Below the pieces are notes generated by a model. It saw only the letters and a list, made by a program, of their open reading frames with translations. It searched no databases and had not been told where the DNA came from. Below, piece after piece: positions 26,232 to 37,215 of a stretch of 63,066 nt of DNA. Origin of the DNA: Clostridia bacterium (GTDB taxonomy: Bacteria; Bacillota_A; Clostridia; Christensenellales; Aristaeellaceae); NCBI GenBank assembly GCA_017525805.1, contig JAFXSH010000170.1, positions 1 to 63,066 on the forward strand, read 5' to 3'. The stretch's first letter is position 1. Each line of letters starts with the position of its first letter. A program made the position numbers and the translations under genes.

Positions 26232-28208
26232 ATGGATATCCGTCAGAAGACCGTCAACACCATCCGCACCTTAGCCGCCGACACCGTTCAGAAGGCAAAG
26301 AGCGGCCATCCCGGCGCGCCTATGGGCATGGCTCCCATGGCCTATGCTGTGTGGATGAACCAGATGAAGCATAACCCCAAGGACCCCACCTGGCCCGACC
26401 GTGACCGGTTCGTACTGTCCAGCGGCCACGCCAGCGCCCTTATGTATACCATGCTGCACCTGACCGGCTACGGCCTGACCATCGATGATCTGAAAGGCTT
26501 CCGTCAGTGGGGCACCAAGACCCCCGGCCATCCCGAATACCGCCACACCGTGGGCGTGGAAACCACCACCGGCCCCCTGGGCCAGGGCGTAGCCAACGCC
26601 GTGGGCTTTGCCATCGCCGAAACCATGCTGGCCGCCCACTTCAACCGCCCCAACTTCCCCATCGTGGACCATCGTGTTTACGCTTTCTGCGGCGACGGCT
26701 GCATGATGGAGGGCATTTCCAGCGAGGCATGCTCTCTGGCCGGAACTTTGAAGCTGGGCAAGCTGACCCTGCTGTATGACGACAACGAAATCTCCATCGA
26801 AGGCAATACGGACATCGCTTTCCGCGAGAACGTGCCCGCCCGCTTTGAAGCCTACGGCTGGCAGGTGATCCGTCTCCAGGACGGCAACGACCCGGAAGCC
26901 ATCATCGCCGCCATTGAGGAAGCCAAGAAGGATGACCGGCCCTCCCTGATCGTGTGCCCCACCAAGATCGGCTTCGGCTGCCCCGCCAAGGAAGGCAAAG
27001 CCTCCGCCCACGGTGAACCCCTGGGTCCGGACAACGTGCTGGCCACCAAGCAGAACTTAGGCATGCCGGAGGAAGACTTCTGCGTGCTGCCCGAGGTGTA
27101 CGAGCATGTGAACGCCCTGATGGAAAAGAACGAAAAGGCCGAAGCGGATTGGAACGAACTGTTCGTGAACTACTGCAAGGCTTATCCCGAGCTGGCCGAG
27201 GAATGGGAAGCCTGGCACAGCGCCGAGCTGCCCGACGAAGTGGCCCTGAACGACGCTCTGTGGCAGTGGGGCGACAAGATGGCCACCCGCGCTACCTCTG
27301 GCGAAATGATCAACCGGCTGGCCAAGCTCCTGCCCAATTTGGTGGGCGGCAGCGCCGACCTGGCTCCCTCCAACAAGACCTACATCAAGGACGGCGGCGA
27401 TTATTCCGCCGAAAACCGTGCTGGCCGCAACCTGCATTTCGGCGTGCGCGAGCATGCCATGGCCGCCATCTGCAACGCCATCGCCCTCCACGGCGGCCTG
27501 CGCGTCTTCTGCGGCACCTTCTTCGTGTTCAGCGATTACATGAAGCACGCCATGCGCATGAGCGCCATCATGAAGCTGCCCGTCACCTACGTTCTGACCC
27601 ACGACTCCATCGGCGTAGGCGAGGACGGCGCCACCCACGAGCCCATCGAGCACCTGACCGGCCTGCGCGCCGTGCCCGATATGCTGGTGTTCCGTCCCGC
27701 CGACGGCAAGGAAACCACCGCCGCGTGGCTGACGGCCCTCACCGCCGGGCTGCCCACCTGCCTGGTGCTCACCCGCCAGAACCTGCCCCAGTACGAGAAC
27801 AGCGGCTGCGAAGCCATGAAGGGCGGCTACATCTTAGCCGATTCCGACAAGGAAACCCCGGACGTGCTGCTCATGGCCTCCGGCTCCGAGGTGGAGCAGA
27901 TGATGGGCGCGAAGGAAGAACTGAAAAAGGATGGCATCGACGCCCGCGTCATTTCCATGCCCTGCATGGAACTCTTCCTCAAGCAGCCCAAAGAATACCA
28001 GGATAAGATCATTCCGCCCGCTGTCCGCGCCCGCGTCAGCATGGAAGCCGGGGTCACCATGCCCTGGTACCGCTTCACCGGCCTGGACGGCAAGGCCATC
28101 GGCATCGACCATTTCGGCGCTTCCGCCCCCTATTCCGTCCTGTTCAAGGAATTCGGCTTCACGGTAGAAAACGCGGTGAAAGCAGCCAAAGAAGTTGTAG
28201 GAAAATAA
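26232..28208 (+). CDS. tkt: Transketolase
   Basis: The 658-aa, full-length transketolase has [18 protein letters not shown] at the N-terminus, the TPP/metal motif [18 protein letters not shown] with [12 protein letters not shown] (residues ~155-190), the pyrimidine-domain [17 protein letters not shown] and the [21 protein letters not shown] region. It moves two-carbon units between sugar phosphates in the non-oxidative pentose phosphate pathway, using thiamine diphosphate. GGAGG lies upstream of the ATG at 26232. Codon use is strongly biased to C/G third positions, as expected of a highly expressed gene. A hairpin repeat starts 12 bp after the stop. Confidence 0.96.
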   Translation: MDIRQKTVNTIRTLAADTVQKAKSGHPGAPMGMAPMAYAVWMNQMKHNPKDPTWPDRDRFVLSSGHASALMYTMLHLTGYGLTIDDLKGFRQWGTKTPGHPEYRHTVGVETTTGPLGQGVANAVGFAIAETMLAAHFNRPNFPIVDHRVYAFCGDGCMMEGISSEACSLAGTLKLGKLTLLYDDNEISIEGNTDIAFRENVPARFEAYGWQVIRLQDGNDPEAIIAAIEEAKKDDRPSLIVCPTKIGFGCPAKEGKASAHGEPLGPDNVLATKQNLGMPEEDFCVLPEVYEHVNALMEKNEKAEADWNELFVNYCKAYPELAEEWEAWHSAELPDEVALNDALWQWGDKMATRATSGEMINRLAKLLPNLVGGSADLAPSNKTYIKDGGDYSAENRAGRNLHFGVREHAMAAICNAIALHGGLRVFCGTFFVFSDYMKHAMRMSAIMKLPVTYVLTHDSIGVGEDGATHEPIEHLTGLRAVPDMLVFRPADGKETTAAWLTALTAGLPTCLVLTRQNLPQYENSGCEAMKGGYILADSDKETPDVLLMASGSEVEQMMGAKEELKKDGIDARVISMPCMELFLKQPKEYQDKIIPPAVRARVSMEAGVTMPWYRFTGLDGKAIGIDHFGASAPYSVLFKEFGFTVENAVKAAKEVVGK

Positions 28209-28219
28209 AATATAATTTA

Positions 28220-28282
28220 TGTGGGGGAAACCATTCTTTGAAGGTCAAAGAATGGTTTCCCCCACACCCCTTTCCAAGAAAA
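28220..28282 (+). repeat. Hairpin repeat, copy A
   Basis: A perfect 22-bp stem (28220-28241 with 28245-28266) has a 3-nt AGG loop and is followed by the conserved tail CCCCTTTCCAAGAAAA. It shares the ...CTTTG-loop-CAAAG... core and the tail with copies at 29664 and 42501. There is no T-run, so it is not a standard terminator. Confidence 0.9.
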
Positions 28283-28348
28283 CCATAAAGAAATCCGGTC
28301 ATTTGCCTTCTGAAGCCTCACGGCAGCCATATATAGGAGGAAATCATC

Positions 28349-29656
28349 ATGCCAAAAATCACCTTCATGGGCGCGGGCTCCACAGTCTTCGCCAAGAACG
28401 TGCTGGGCGACAGCATGTGCACCCCGGCGCTGGAAAACAGCGTGATCGCCCTGTACGACATTGACCCCAAGCGCCTGGAAGAATCCCATCTGATGCTCAC
28501 CGCCATCAACAACAACCTGGGCAACAAGGCGAAGATCGAAACCTACTGCGGGGTGGAAAACCGCAAGGACGCTCTGCGGGGAGCCAATTATGTGGTGAAC
28601 GCCATTCAGGTGGGGCTGTACGAGCCCTGCACCGTGACCGACTTTGAAATCCCCAAGAAATACGGCCTGCGCCAGACCATCGCGGACACCCTGGGCATCG
28701 GCGGCATTTTCCGGGCCCTGCGCACCATTCCCGTCATGTTCGATTTCGCTCGGGACATGGAGGAAGTGTGCCCCGACGCCTGGTTCCTGAATTACACCAA
28801 CCCCATGGCCATGCTCTCCGGGGCTATGCAGCGGTATACCAATGTCAAAACCGTGGGCCTGTGCCACAGCGTGCAGGTCTGCGCGCCTACCCTCATGAAG
28901 CACGCGGGCATGGAATATGACGACACGGTGCAATACAAAATCGCCGGGATCAACCATCAGGCCTGGCTGCTGGAAATCAGCAAAAACGGCGAAGACCTGT
29001 ACCCCGAAATCAAGCGCCGCTGCGCCCAGATCACCGAAAAGCACGGGGACATGGTGCGCCTGGAAATCATGAAGCGCTTCGGCTATTACGTCACCGAATC
29101 CAGCGAGCATACCGCCGAATACATGCCCTATTTCATTAAGGACAAGTACCCGGAGCTGATCGACCGCTTCAACATTCCCCTGGACGAGTATCCCCGCCGG
29201 TGCGTGAATCAGATCGCCCGCTGGGAAAAGCAGCGGGATGAGCTCACCAAGGATCCTCACCTGACCCACGTCCGCAGCAGCGAATACGCCAGCCGCATCA
29301 TGGAGGCCATGGAAACCAACAAGCCCTTCAAATTCGGCGGCAACGTGCTGAACACTGGCCTGATCACCAACCTGCCCCCTACCGCCTGCGTGGAGGTGGC
29401 CTGCATCGCCGACGCCAGCGGCGTCACTCCCACCTACGTGGGCGACCTGCCCGAGGTTTGCGCCGCCATGAACCGCACCAACATCAACGTACAGCTGCTC
29501 ACCATCCAGGCCGCCGTGACCCTCAAAAAGGATTATATCTACCAGGCCGCCATGATGGACCCCCACTGCCAGAGCGAGCTTTCCATCGACGATATCGTGG
29601 CCCTGTGCGACGACCTCATCGAAGCCCACAAGGGCTGGCTGCCGGAGTATAAGTAA
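28349..29656 (+). CDS. GH4-family alpha-glycosidase (alpha-galactosidase/alpha-glucosidase type)
   Basis: The 435-aa protein has the NAD-binding start [18 protein letters not shown], then [12 protein letters not shown], the metal-site GLCHSVQ and GINHQAW. These are hallmarks of family GH4, which hydrolyses glycosides by an NAD- and Mn-dependent oxidation-elimination-addition route. The CHSV form is typical of the alpha-galactosidase/alpha-glucosidase/alpha-glucuronidase branch (MelA, AglA); the substrate is not certain. There is no signal peptide, so it acts on imported sugars. AGGAGG lies eight bases upstream. A Gfo/Idh dehydrogenase gene lies downstream beyond a tRNA gene. Confidence 0.9.
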   Translation: MPKITFMGAGSTVFAKNVLGDSMCTPALENSVIALYDIDPKRLEESHLMLTAINNNLGNKAKIETYCGVENRKDALRGANYVVNAIQVGLYEPCTVTDFEIPKKYGLRQTIADTLGIGGIFRALRTIPVMFDFARDMEEVCPDAWFLNYTNPMAMLSGAMQRYTNVKTVGLCHSVQVCAPTLMKHAGMEYDDTVQYKIAGINHQAWLLEISKNGEDLYPEIKRRCAQITEKHGDMVRLEIMKRFGYYVTESSEHTAEYMPYFIKDKYPELIDRFNIPLDEYPRRCVNQIARWEKQRDELTKDPHLTHVRSSEYASRIMEAMETNKPFKFGGNVLNTGLITNLPPTACVEVACIADASGVTPTYVGDLPEVCAAMNRTNINVQLLTIQAAVTLKKDYIYQAAMMDPHCQSELSIDDIVALCDDLIEAHKGWLPEYK

Positions 29657-29663
29657 TGTATTG

Positions 29664-29724
29664 CTGGAGGGAACCTCTCTTTGGAGGCCAAAGAGAGGTT
29701 CCCTCCAGACCTCCTTCCGAGAAA
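29664..29724 (+). repeat. Hairpin repeat, copy B
   Basis: A perfect 21-bp stem (29664-29684 with 29688-29708) has loop AGG and tail ACCTCCTTCCGAGAAA. It begins seven bases after the GH4 stop. Relative to copy C, arm changes are matched in both arms (GGAGGG with CCCTCC), and the tail carries the same substitution (CCTCC). Confidence 0.9.
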
Positions 29725-29756
29725 GCCGCCTTTCGCGAAAACTCTGCATAATAAAC

Positions 29757-29790
29757 AGGAAGCCTTGCCTTTGCAAAGCTTCCCTTTTTA
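29757..29790 (+). terminator. Terminator between the GH4 gene and tRNA-Leu
   Basis: GGAAGCCTTGC pairs with GCAAAGCTTCC around a CTTT loop (one G-T pair), followed on the plus strand by CTTTTTA. It ends the GH4 transcript and, more weakly, the minus-strand tRNA transcript. Confidence 0.75.
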
Positions 29791-29874
29791 TGCCGGCGGT
29801 GGGACTTGAACCCACACGAGTGATTAGCTCAACGGATTTTGAGTCCGTCACGTCTGCCATTCCATCACACCGGC
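29791..29874 (-). tRNA. tRNA-Leu (CAA)
   Basis: An 84-nt class II tRNA on the minus strand. The acceptor stem is GCCGGTG/CGCCGGC with one G-T pair and discriminator A. The anticodon loop is CTCAAAA (anticodon CAA), closed by ACGGA/TCCGT. A long variable arm (TGAGCTAATCACTCG) is typical of tRNA-Leu, and the T-arm contains GGTTCAAGTCC. CCA is not encoded. It reads UUG codons. Confidence 0.95.
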
Positions 29875-29899
29875 ACGCGGCTTTCCTGCCGTGGTTCAC

Positions 29900-29928
29900 A
29901 TTATAACCGAAAGCCCCTTCGCTGTCAA
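29900..29928 (-). promoter_or_regulatory. Consensus promoter of tRNA-Leu
   Basis: On the minus strand TTGACA (29923-29928), 17 bases, TATAAT (29900-29905): an exact sigma-A consensus, 26 bp before the tRNA 5' end. Confidence 0.92.
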
Positions 29929-30027
29929 GCAGTATTTCGGCGCACAATTCTTCCGGCTCATGGAAGGAACCTTGCGTTTTTCGTCGAATAACTGAATGAT
30001 TATCGAAGGAAGAAGGATTGCTTCAGC

Positions 30028-31038
30028 ATGGAACAGTTCAGGGTTGGGGTCATTGGCTGCGGATTGATCTCGGACGTTCATTTTCACGCGCTCAATGAGG
30101 CGGATCACGCTGTGCTGGCCGCCGTATGCGATATTGACCCGGAAAAAATGGAAAAGGCCGCGAAAGCACAGGACGTAAAAGGCTTTTTGGATTATCACGA
30201 GCTGATTTCCCAGCCGGACATCGACGCGGTGCATATCTGCGTGCCCCATTATCTCCACGCCCCCATCAGCATCGCCGCCCTGCGGGCGGGCAAGCACGTG
30301 CTGTGCGAAAAGCCCATGGGCGTGTCCCTGCGGGAAGCCCAGGCTATGGTGCAGGCGGCGAAGGAAAGCGGCAAAGCCCTCACCGTGTGTTTTCAGAACC
30401 GGTACAATGGCGCTACCCAGCGCATGAAGCAGATCATCGACGGCGGGGAAATGGGCAAAGTAACAGGCGGCAGCGCTTTCGTGTGCTGGGACCGGGGCGG
30501 CGCTTATTACGCCGACAGCCCCTGGCGCGGCAAATGGGCCACGGAGGGCGGCTCAGTGCTGATCAACCAGGCCATCCACACCCTGGACCTGATGAAATGG
30601 CTGTCCGGCGGGTTTGAACTGAAAGGCGCCACCATGACCGCCAAGCGCTTAGCGGAGGAAATCGAAACCGAGGATACCTGCGATATGCTGCTGGAAAATG
30701 AAGACGGGGCCCGGTTCCTGTTCTATTGCAGCAACTGTGCCGCGGACAACATGCCCGTGCAGCTTCACCTGCTTTTAGAAAAGGGCGAACTGCACATGAC
30801 CGGAGAGCAGCTCACCATCTTAGGGCCGTCCGGCGCGTCCTTTGAAGATTTCGCTACCGGGGCCAAGATCGGAAAAGCATATTGGGGCAACAGCCACACC
30901 CACCTGATCGCCGATTTTTACGACCGGCTGGCCCGGGGCGAGCAGCCCTATATCCTGCCGGAGGACGGCATGGAAACCACCCGCCTCATGGAAGAAGCCT
31001 ACCTTTCCGCCTCCACAATCCGGCGGCGGCCCCAATAA
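30028..31038 (+). CDS. Gfo/Idh/MocA-family oxidoreductase
   Basis: The 336-aa protein opens with the NAD(P)-binding VGVIGCGLISDVHFHAL; the family EKP motif lies in VLCEKPMGVSLREA near residue 92. The catalytic-region His lies in INQAIHTLDLMKWLSG. The family oxidises or reduces sugars, inositols or sugar derivatives with NAD(P). There is no signal peptide. The neighbouring GH4 gene suggests carbohydrate use, but the tRNA and a terminator separate them. AGGAAGAAGGA lies upstream of the ATG. The substrate cannot be assigned. Confidence 0.88.
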   Translation: MEQFRVGVIGCGLISDVHFHALNEADHAVLAAVCDIDPEKMEKAAKAQDVKGFLDYHELISQPDIDAVHICVPHYLHAPISIAALRAGKHVLCEKPMGVSLREAQAMVQAAKESGKALTVCFQNRYNGATQRMKQIIDGGEMGKVTGGSAFVCWDRGGAYYADSPWRGKWATEGGSVLINQAIHTLDLMKWLSGGFELKGATMTAKRLAEEIETEDTCDMLLENEDGARFLFYCSNCAADNMPVQLHLLLEKGELHMTGEQLTILGPSGASFEDFATGAKIGKAYWGNSHTHLIADFYDRLARGEQPYILPEDGMETTRLMEEAYLSASTIRRRPQ

Positions 31039-31053
31039 GGCAAATTCTTTCCA

Positions 31054-31078
31054 CCCCTGCTTGCAAGGCAGGGGTTTT
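31054..31078 (+). terminator. Terminator of the Gfo/Idh gene
   Basis: CCCCTGC (31054-31060) pairs with GCAGGGG (31068-31074) and is followed by TTTT. The loop contains the -35 box of the next promoter. Confidence 0.75.
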
Positions 31079-31089
31079 CATGTTATTAT
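31061..31089 (+). promoter_or_regulatory. Promoter of the methyltransferase gene
   Basis: TTGCAA (31061-31066), 17 bases, TATTAT (31084-31089). It overlaps the preceding terminator. Confidence 0.6.
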
Positions 31090-31130
31090 GATGAAGGGAA
31101 TTTTTGCCCTGAAACGAGGGAACTGTGCCT

Positions 31131-31988
31131 ATGTTCATTGCCGATGGATGGAAAGATTTTGAGGTGCTGGATACCGGCGGCGGGGAAAAGCTGGAACGGT
31201 GGGGGGATATCCTGCTGGCCCGGCCGGACCCCCAGGTGATCTGGCCCCGGGAAAACGAAGCGCTTTGGCAGAAAGCCCAGGCCCACTATACCCGCAGCGA
31301 ACGGGGCGGCGGCGCGTGGGAATTTCGGGAAAAGCTGCCGGAAAAGTGGACCGTTTCCTATAAAGGTTTAAAGTTCTACGTGCGGCCCACCGGCTTCAAG
31401 CATACAGGGCTGTTCCCGGAGCAGGCCGCCAATTGGGACGCCATGGCCGAACTGCTGAAAAAACGGCCCGGCGCGCGGGTGCTGAACCTGTTCGCTTACA
31501 CTGGCGGGGCGACCTTAGCTTGCGCCGCGGCGGGGGCCCACGTCACCCACGTGGACGCCGCTAAGGGCATGGTGCAGTGGGCCAAGGAAAACCGGGAGCT
31601 GTCCGGCCTCAGGGAAACCAGCTTCCGCTTCATTGTGGAAGACGCGCTGGCTTTCGTGCGGCGGGAAATCCGCCGGGGCAGCCGGTACGACGGCATCGTG
31701 ATGGATCCGCCCAGTTATGGCCGGGGGCCGAGTGGGGAAGTATGGAAGCTGGAAAACGAGCTGTACGGCCTGGTATCCACCTGCGCCGAGGCGCTTTCTG
31801 ACGATCCCCTGTTCTTTTTCATCAACAGCTATACCACCGGCTTCCAGCCCGCGGTGCTGCAAAACATCTTGGGAAAGACGGTAGGCCGCAAGTACGGCGG
31901 CGTCATCGATTCCCAGGAGTTGTGCCTGCCCGTCCGCTCCGGCGGCGTGCTGCCCTGCGGAGCAACGGGAAGATGGACCGCCGAATAG
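31131..31988 (+). CDS. RlmI/K-like SAM-dependent methyltransferase
   Basis: About 285 aa. The class I SAM motif is VLNLFAYTGGATLACAAAGA (near residue 120) with acidic HVDAAKGM. The catalytic DPPSYGRGPSGEVWKLE (near 195) is the DPPxF/Y motif of 23S rRNA cytosine-5 methyltransferases of the RlmI/RlmK group. The N-terminal PUA domain of RlmI is absent, as in a shorter clostridial group. rRNA is the likely target, supported by the RluA gene that follows 23 bp later. ATG at 31131 is chosen over GTG at 31125, which lies too close to GAGGG. Confidence 0.82.
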   Translation: MFIADGWKDFEVLDTGGGEKLERWGDILLARPDPQVIWPRENEALWQKAQAHYTRSERGGGAWEFREKLPEKWTVSYKGLKFYVRPTGFKHTGLFPEQAANWDAMAELLKKRPGARVLNLFAYTGGATLACAAAGAHVTHVDAAKGMVQWAKENRELSGLRETSFRFIVEDALAFVRREIRRGSRYDGIVMDPPSYGRGPSGEVWKLENELYGLVSTCAEALSDDPLFFFINSYTTGFQPAVLQNILGKTVGRKYGGVIDSQELCLPVRSGGVLPCGATGRWTAE

Positions 31989-32011
31989 ATTCCAAACGAA
32001 AGAGGTATATC

Positions 32012-32740
32012 ATGGACAAGCCCACCATTTTATTCGAGGACAATCACCTGATCGTGGCCGTGAAACCCCAAAACCTGCTCACCCAGGGGGACGAAACCGG
32101 GGACGAAAACCTGCTGGATCAGATCAAAGAATACGTAAAGGAAACGTACAACAAGCCTGGGGAAGCCTACATCGGCCTGGTTCACCGGATGGACCGGCCC
32201 GTGGGGGGCCTCTTGGTATTCGCCCGCACAAGCAAAGCGGCGGCCCGGCTTTCCGAGCAGGTAAAGGGACACGAGCTGAACCGGCAGTATGTGGCCGTGG
32301 TGGAAGGCGAAACGCCGGACCATTTCACCTATGTGGATTATCTGGCAAAAGACCCGGAAAAGAACATGGTGACGGTGCTGCCCTCCTACCTGAAACTGCA
32401 AGGCAAGGAAGCCATTCTGCACGGCCGCACCATCGCCCGGCGGGACGGCCTTTCCCTGATCACCATTCAGCTGGAAACGGGCCGCGCCCATCAAATTCGG
32501 GTACAGATGCAGCACGCGGGTTTCCCCCTATGGGGCGACCACCGCTACGGCAATGGCAAGGGGAAAGAGCAAATCGCCCTGTGGGGCATGCGCCTGTCCT
32601 TCGCCCACCCCGTCACCAAGGAACAAATGCTGTTCATCGCCCCCACGCCGGAAGAAAAGCCCTGGCTGTTCTTTGAAAGGGAACTCAAGGGCCTGGAAAC
32701 GATCTGGCCCCAAATCAAGCCCGTAATGGCACAAGCGTAA
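32012..32740 (+). CDS. RluA-family pseudouridine synthase
   Basis: The 242-aa protein has the RluA catalytic motif VHRMDRPVGGLLVFARTSKA, with the nucleophile Asp in HRMD, then LETGRAHQIRVQMQHAGFPLWGDHRYG. There is no N-terminal S4 domain, as in RluA/TruC-like short members. It isomerises uridine to pseudouridine in rRNA or tRNA; the target position is unknown. AGAGG precedes the ATG at 32012; the longer frame from 31922 overlaps the methyltransferase gene. The two adjacent genes form an RNA-modification pair. Confidence 0.92.
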   Translation: MDKPTILFEDNHLIVAVKPQNLLTQGDETGDENLLDQIKEYVKETYNKPGEAYIGLVHRMDRPVGGLLVFARTSKAAARLSEQVKGHELNRQYVAVVEGETPDHFTYVDYLAKDPEKNMVTVLPSYLKLQGKEAILHGRTIARRDGLSLITIQLETGRAHQIRVQMQHAGFPLWGDHRYGNGKGKEQIALWGMRLSFAHPVTKEQMLFIAPTPEEKPWLFFERELKGLETIWPQIKPVMAQA

Positions 32741-32775
32741 TGATAGACCATAAAATATTTAAGGAGGAAAAAAAC

Positions 32776-33801
32776 ATGAAACGATTGCTTGCTCTGCTGC
32801 TTACCCTGCTGCTGGCCCTGCCGTCCGGTTTCGCTCTGGCGGAAGAACCGTCCGCGCAAACCAATGACATCGCCAGCATCCTCAACAGCCTGTTGGACGC
32901 TGTCCAGGAAAAGACTGAAGGAGCGATCTCCGACAAGGTCGGTGAAGTGACGGACGCGATCTCCGACAAGATCGGCGAGGCGGTGGACGCTGTTCCCGAC
33001 AAAGCCGATGAACTGATCGGGAATCTGCCCGATGAAGCTGATGAATTACTGAAACTTCTCCAGGAAAAGTTAGGCGAAGGGGAAGAATTTGCTACCGGCC
33101 TGATCAGCAGCGTAAAGGACGCCCTGCCCGGTATCTGGGAGGACGCCAAAACGGCCGTTACTGAGAAAGTGGATGACGCCAAGGGACTCATCAAAGAAAA
33201 GGGCCAGCAGCTTTGGAACTGGATCACGGGAGCCGAACAGGAGGACGAGCCTGACGCCGGCATCAGCGACCGGGTTTACTACTATGATTACTTCTATTTT
33301 GGCATGCCCGTCAGCGAAGTCAAAGCCATTGGCCTGGGCGACCCTGCTGTAGACGAGGAAAACGCCGTACAGTATTACTGGATGCAGGCATTTGACGGCT
33401 TCCAGGGATTTGCCGTTGTCCTGTTCAGCGGCCTGGACGACAGCGCGAAGCTCACCGAAATCGTCTGCGTGCTTTACAGCGACGCGGATACGGAAACGGA
33501 ACTGGAGGATGGAATCGATATCCAGACCTCCGAGGAAACGGTGAACGCGATCTATGATGAAATCGAATCCTGGTTCACTGACTGCCAGGCTGTCGAATTG
33601 GGCGATCATCTGGCGCTTCCCCTGTATCCGGTCCTTAGGGATGAAGCGGAAACGATTTCCCGCGCCATGCTGTATCTCTACGAGGACGGCGAAGGCTATA
33701 ACGCCGCCACCCATTATGTGTCCACCACAGACTGTGGCGTCAACATGCTGCAATACCTGTATTTGGACGCCGCCGAAGCGGAAGCCCTGTTAGCGGAATA
33801 A
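32776..33801 (+). CDS. Exported protein with amphipathic helical region, paralog of next gene
   Basis: About 341 aa. A signal peptide (MKRLLALLLTLLLALPSGFALA) is followed by an acidic amphipathic helical region (residues ~30-145) with repeating motifs such as ISDKVGEVTDAISDKIGEAV and PDKADELIGNLPDEADELL, resembling apolipoprotein/LEA-type helices. A globular C-terminal domain (~155-341) begins YFGMPVSEVKAIGL and has FSGLDDSAKL and IQTSEETVNAIYDEIESW. This domain is related to the next protein (FGMPIEAVRAL, FDGLEDTAPL, IQTAKQTVNTVYTYVESL). No known family is recognised. AAGGAGG supports the ATG at 32776 over an upstream ATG at 32740. Confidence 0.8.
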   Translation: MKRLLALLLTLLLALPSGFALAEEPSAQTNDIASILNSLLDAVQEKTEGAISDKVGEVTDAISDKIGEAVDAVPDKADELIGNLPDEADELLKLLQEKLGEGEEFATGLISSVKDALPGIWEDAKTAVTEKVDDAKGLIKEKGQQLWNWITGAEQEDEPDAGISDRVYYYDYFYFGMPVSEVKAIGLGDPAVDEENAVQYYWMQAFDGFQGFAVVLFSGLDDSAKLTEIVCVLYSDADTETELEDGIDIQTSEETVNAIYDEIESWFTDCQAVELGDHLALPLYPVLRDEAETISRAMLYLYEDGEGYNAATHYVSTTDCGVNMLQYLYLDAAEAEALLAE

Positions 33802-33822
33802 GCGGAAGGGCCGCGAAACAAA

Positions 33823-33848
33823 CGAAGGGCCTTCGGGCCCTTCGCTTT
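33823..33848 (+). terminator. Hairpin with UUCG loop between the paralogs
   Basis: CGAAGGGCC (33823-33831) pairs with GGCCCTTCG (33836-33844) around a TTCG tetraloop, followed by a weak CTTT tail. It may partly stop transcription or protect the upstream mRNA. Confidence 0.6.
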
Positions 33849-33892
33849 ATCACTGGAACTATCGCTGACGCGGCGGAAGGGAGGGAAGCATC

Positions 33893-35637
<1,745 letters not shown>

Positions 35638-35643
35638 AGCTTG

Positions 35644-35685
35644 AAAAAAGCCATGACGGATAAAAGAATCCGTTATGGCTTTTTT
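35644..35685 (+). terminator. Terminator after tgt
   Basis: AAAAAAGCCATGACGGAT (35644-35661) pairs with ATCCGTTATGGCTTTTTT (35668-35685), with one G-T pair. The arms also provide a T-run on the minus strand, but the minus-strand gene ends about 100 bp away. Confidence 0.9.
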
Positions 35686-35782
35686 ACTTTATGGCCCCCC
35701 TGTCAGAAAAAGCGATCAGGGACGGTTTCCGCGCTCGTTTTTCAACGCTTTTATCAGCGCAAAAACCGTCCCCCGATTATAT

Positions 35783-37195
35783 TCAGATTTCTTCCACCTT
35801 GATCAAATTAGTATTGCCAGATTTGCCGTTGGGCAGGCCGCCGGTGATCACGATCTTATCCCCCGGCTGCAGGTGCAGCTTTTCCTTTGCCATTTGCTTG
35901 GCCACGTAGAACAGCACGTCGGTGGAGGTGTAGGCTTCAAACAGGGCGGGCACCACGCCCCAGGACAGGGCCAGCTTGCGCATGCTGATTTCGCTGGTGG
36001 TGAGGCCCAGAATATCCACCGGGGGCCGGAAGCGGGAGATCATGCGGGCGGTGCCGCCGGTGAGGGTGCAGACCACGATGGCCTTGGCCCCAATATCGAT
36101 GGCCATGCCCACGGTGGCGTGGGAAATGGCGTCCACGGTGGTGTGGGTGATGAATTCGGCGCTGCGGAAGCGTTCCGCGAAATCGATCTTGTTCTCGGTG
36201 GCTTCGGCAATCTTCGCCATGACGGCCACGGATTCCACGGGGTACTTGCCCGCGGCGGTCTCGCCGGACAGCATGATGGCGCTGGTGCCGTCGTACACGG
36301 CATTGGCCACGTCGGAGATTTCGGCGCGGGTAGGCCGGGCGTTATGGATCATGGATTCTAACATTTCGGTGGCGGTGATCACCCGCTTGCCGATGAGGCG
36401 GCATTTATTGATCAGGTGCTTCTGTACGGCGGGCAGTTCCTCATAGGGGATTTCCACGCCCATATCGCCCCGGCCGATCATGATGCCCTCGCAGGCGGTG
36501 CAGATTTCCTCGATGTTGTCGATGCCGGGCTGGTTTTCGATCTTGGCGATCAGGCTGATCTGCTGGCCGCCGTTGGCGTCAAGGAAATGGCGAACGTCCA
36601 GCAGGTCCTGCTTCCGGGATACGAAGGAGCAGGCCACATAATCCACCTGGTTTTCAATGCCGAACAGGATATCGGCCTTGTCCTGCTCGCTCAAGTACAC
36701 CAGATTCAGCACCTTGCCGGGGAAGGACATGCTCTTGCGGTCGGACAATTCGCCGCCGATGACCACCTGGCAGCGGATTTCCGGGCCCTCAATTTCCTTC
36801 ACGTCCATGGCCACCAGGCCGTTGTTGATCAGCACCCGGTCGCCGGGCTTCAAGTCCTTGTTGAGGTCTGCGTAATTGACGGACACCTGCTGTTCGTTTC
36901 CTTCCGCCTCGTCCACCCGCAGGGTGAAAGGCTGGCCGTCCTTCAAAGTCACCTTATGATCCTTGAAGGTTCTGATGCGGTACTCCGGGCCCTTGGTGTC
37001 CAGCATGATGGCCACGGGCAAGCCTAACTTTTCCCGCACGGCTTTCACCTTATTCATCTTTTCCCGGTGCTCCGGGTGGGTGCCGTGGGAAAAGTTGATC
37101 CGGGCCACGTTCATGCCCGCCAGCATCATTTTTTCTATGATTTCTTCCTTCTCGCTGGCCGGGCCGATGGTGCAGATGATCTTGGTTTTACGCAT
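35783..37195 (-). CDS. pyk: Pyruvate kinase
   Basis: The 470-aa protein has all pyruvate kinase motifs: TIGPASEKEE, NFSHGTHPEHREK, MLDTKGPEYRIRTF, the catalytic Lys region SLIAKIENQPGIDNIEEI, GRGDMGVEIPYEELP, TATEMLESM and PTRAEISDVANAVYDGTSAIMLSGETAAGKYPVE. It makes pyruvate and ATP from phosphoenolpyruvate and ADP. The length matches the short bacterial form without the extra C-terminal PEP-utilising domain of Bacillus. AAAAGGAG lies eight bases upstream. Only 20 bp separate it from the stop of the VanX-like gene, so it may be read from that operon, although a promoter within the upstream gene is likely for such a central enzyme. Confidence 0.96.
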   Translation of the reverse strand: MRKTKIICTIGPASEKEEIIEKMMLAGMNVARINFSHGTHPEHREKMNKVKAVREKLGLPVAIMLDTKGPEYRIRTFKDHKVTLKDGQPFTLRVDEAEGNEQQVSVNYADLNKDLKPGDRVLINNGLVAMDVKEIEGPEIRCQVVIGGELSDRKSMSFPGKVLNLVYLSEQDKADILFGIENQVDYVACSFVSRKQDLLDVRHFLDANGGQQISLIAKIENQPGIDNIEEICTACEGIMIGRGDMGVEIPYEELPAVQKHLINKCRLIGKRVITATEMLESMIHNARPTRAEISDVANAVYDGTSAIMLSGETAAGKYPVESVAVMAKIAEATENKIDFAERFRSAEFITHTTVDAISHATVGMAIDIGAKAIVVCTLTGGTARMISRFRPPVDILGLTTSEISMRKLALSWGVVPALFEAYTSTDVLFYVAKQMAKEKLHLQPGDKIVITGGLPNGKSGNTNLIKVEEI

Positions 37196-37215
37196 GGCGA
37201 TCGCTCCTTTTGTAT

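Noticed and set aside
28220..28266. Repeat copies as ordinary terminators
   Set aside because: No T-run follows any of the three stems, and copy B is followed by a separate proper terminator at 29757-29790.
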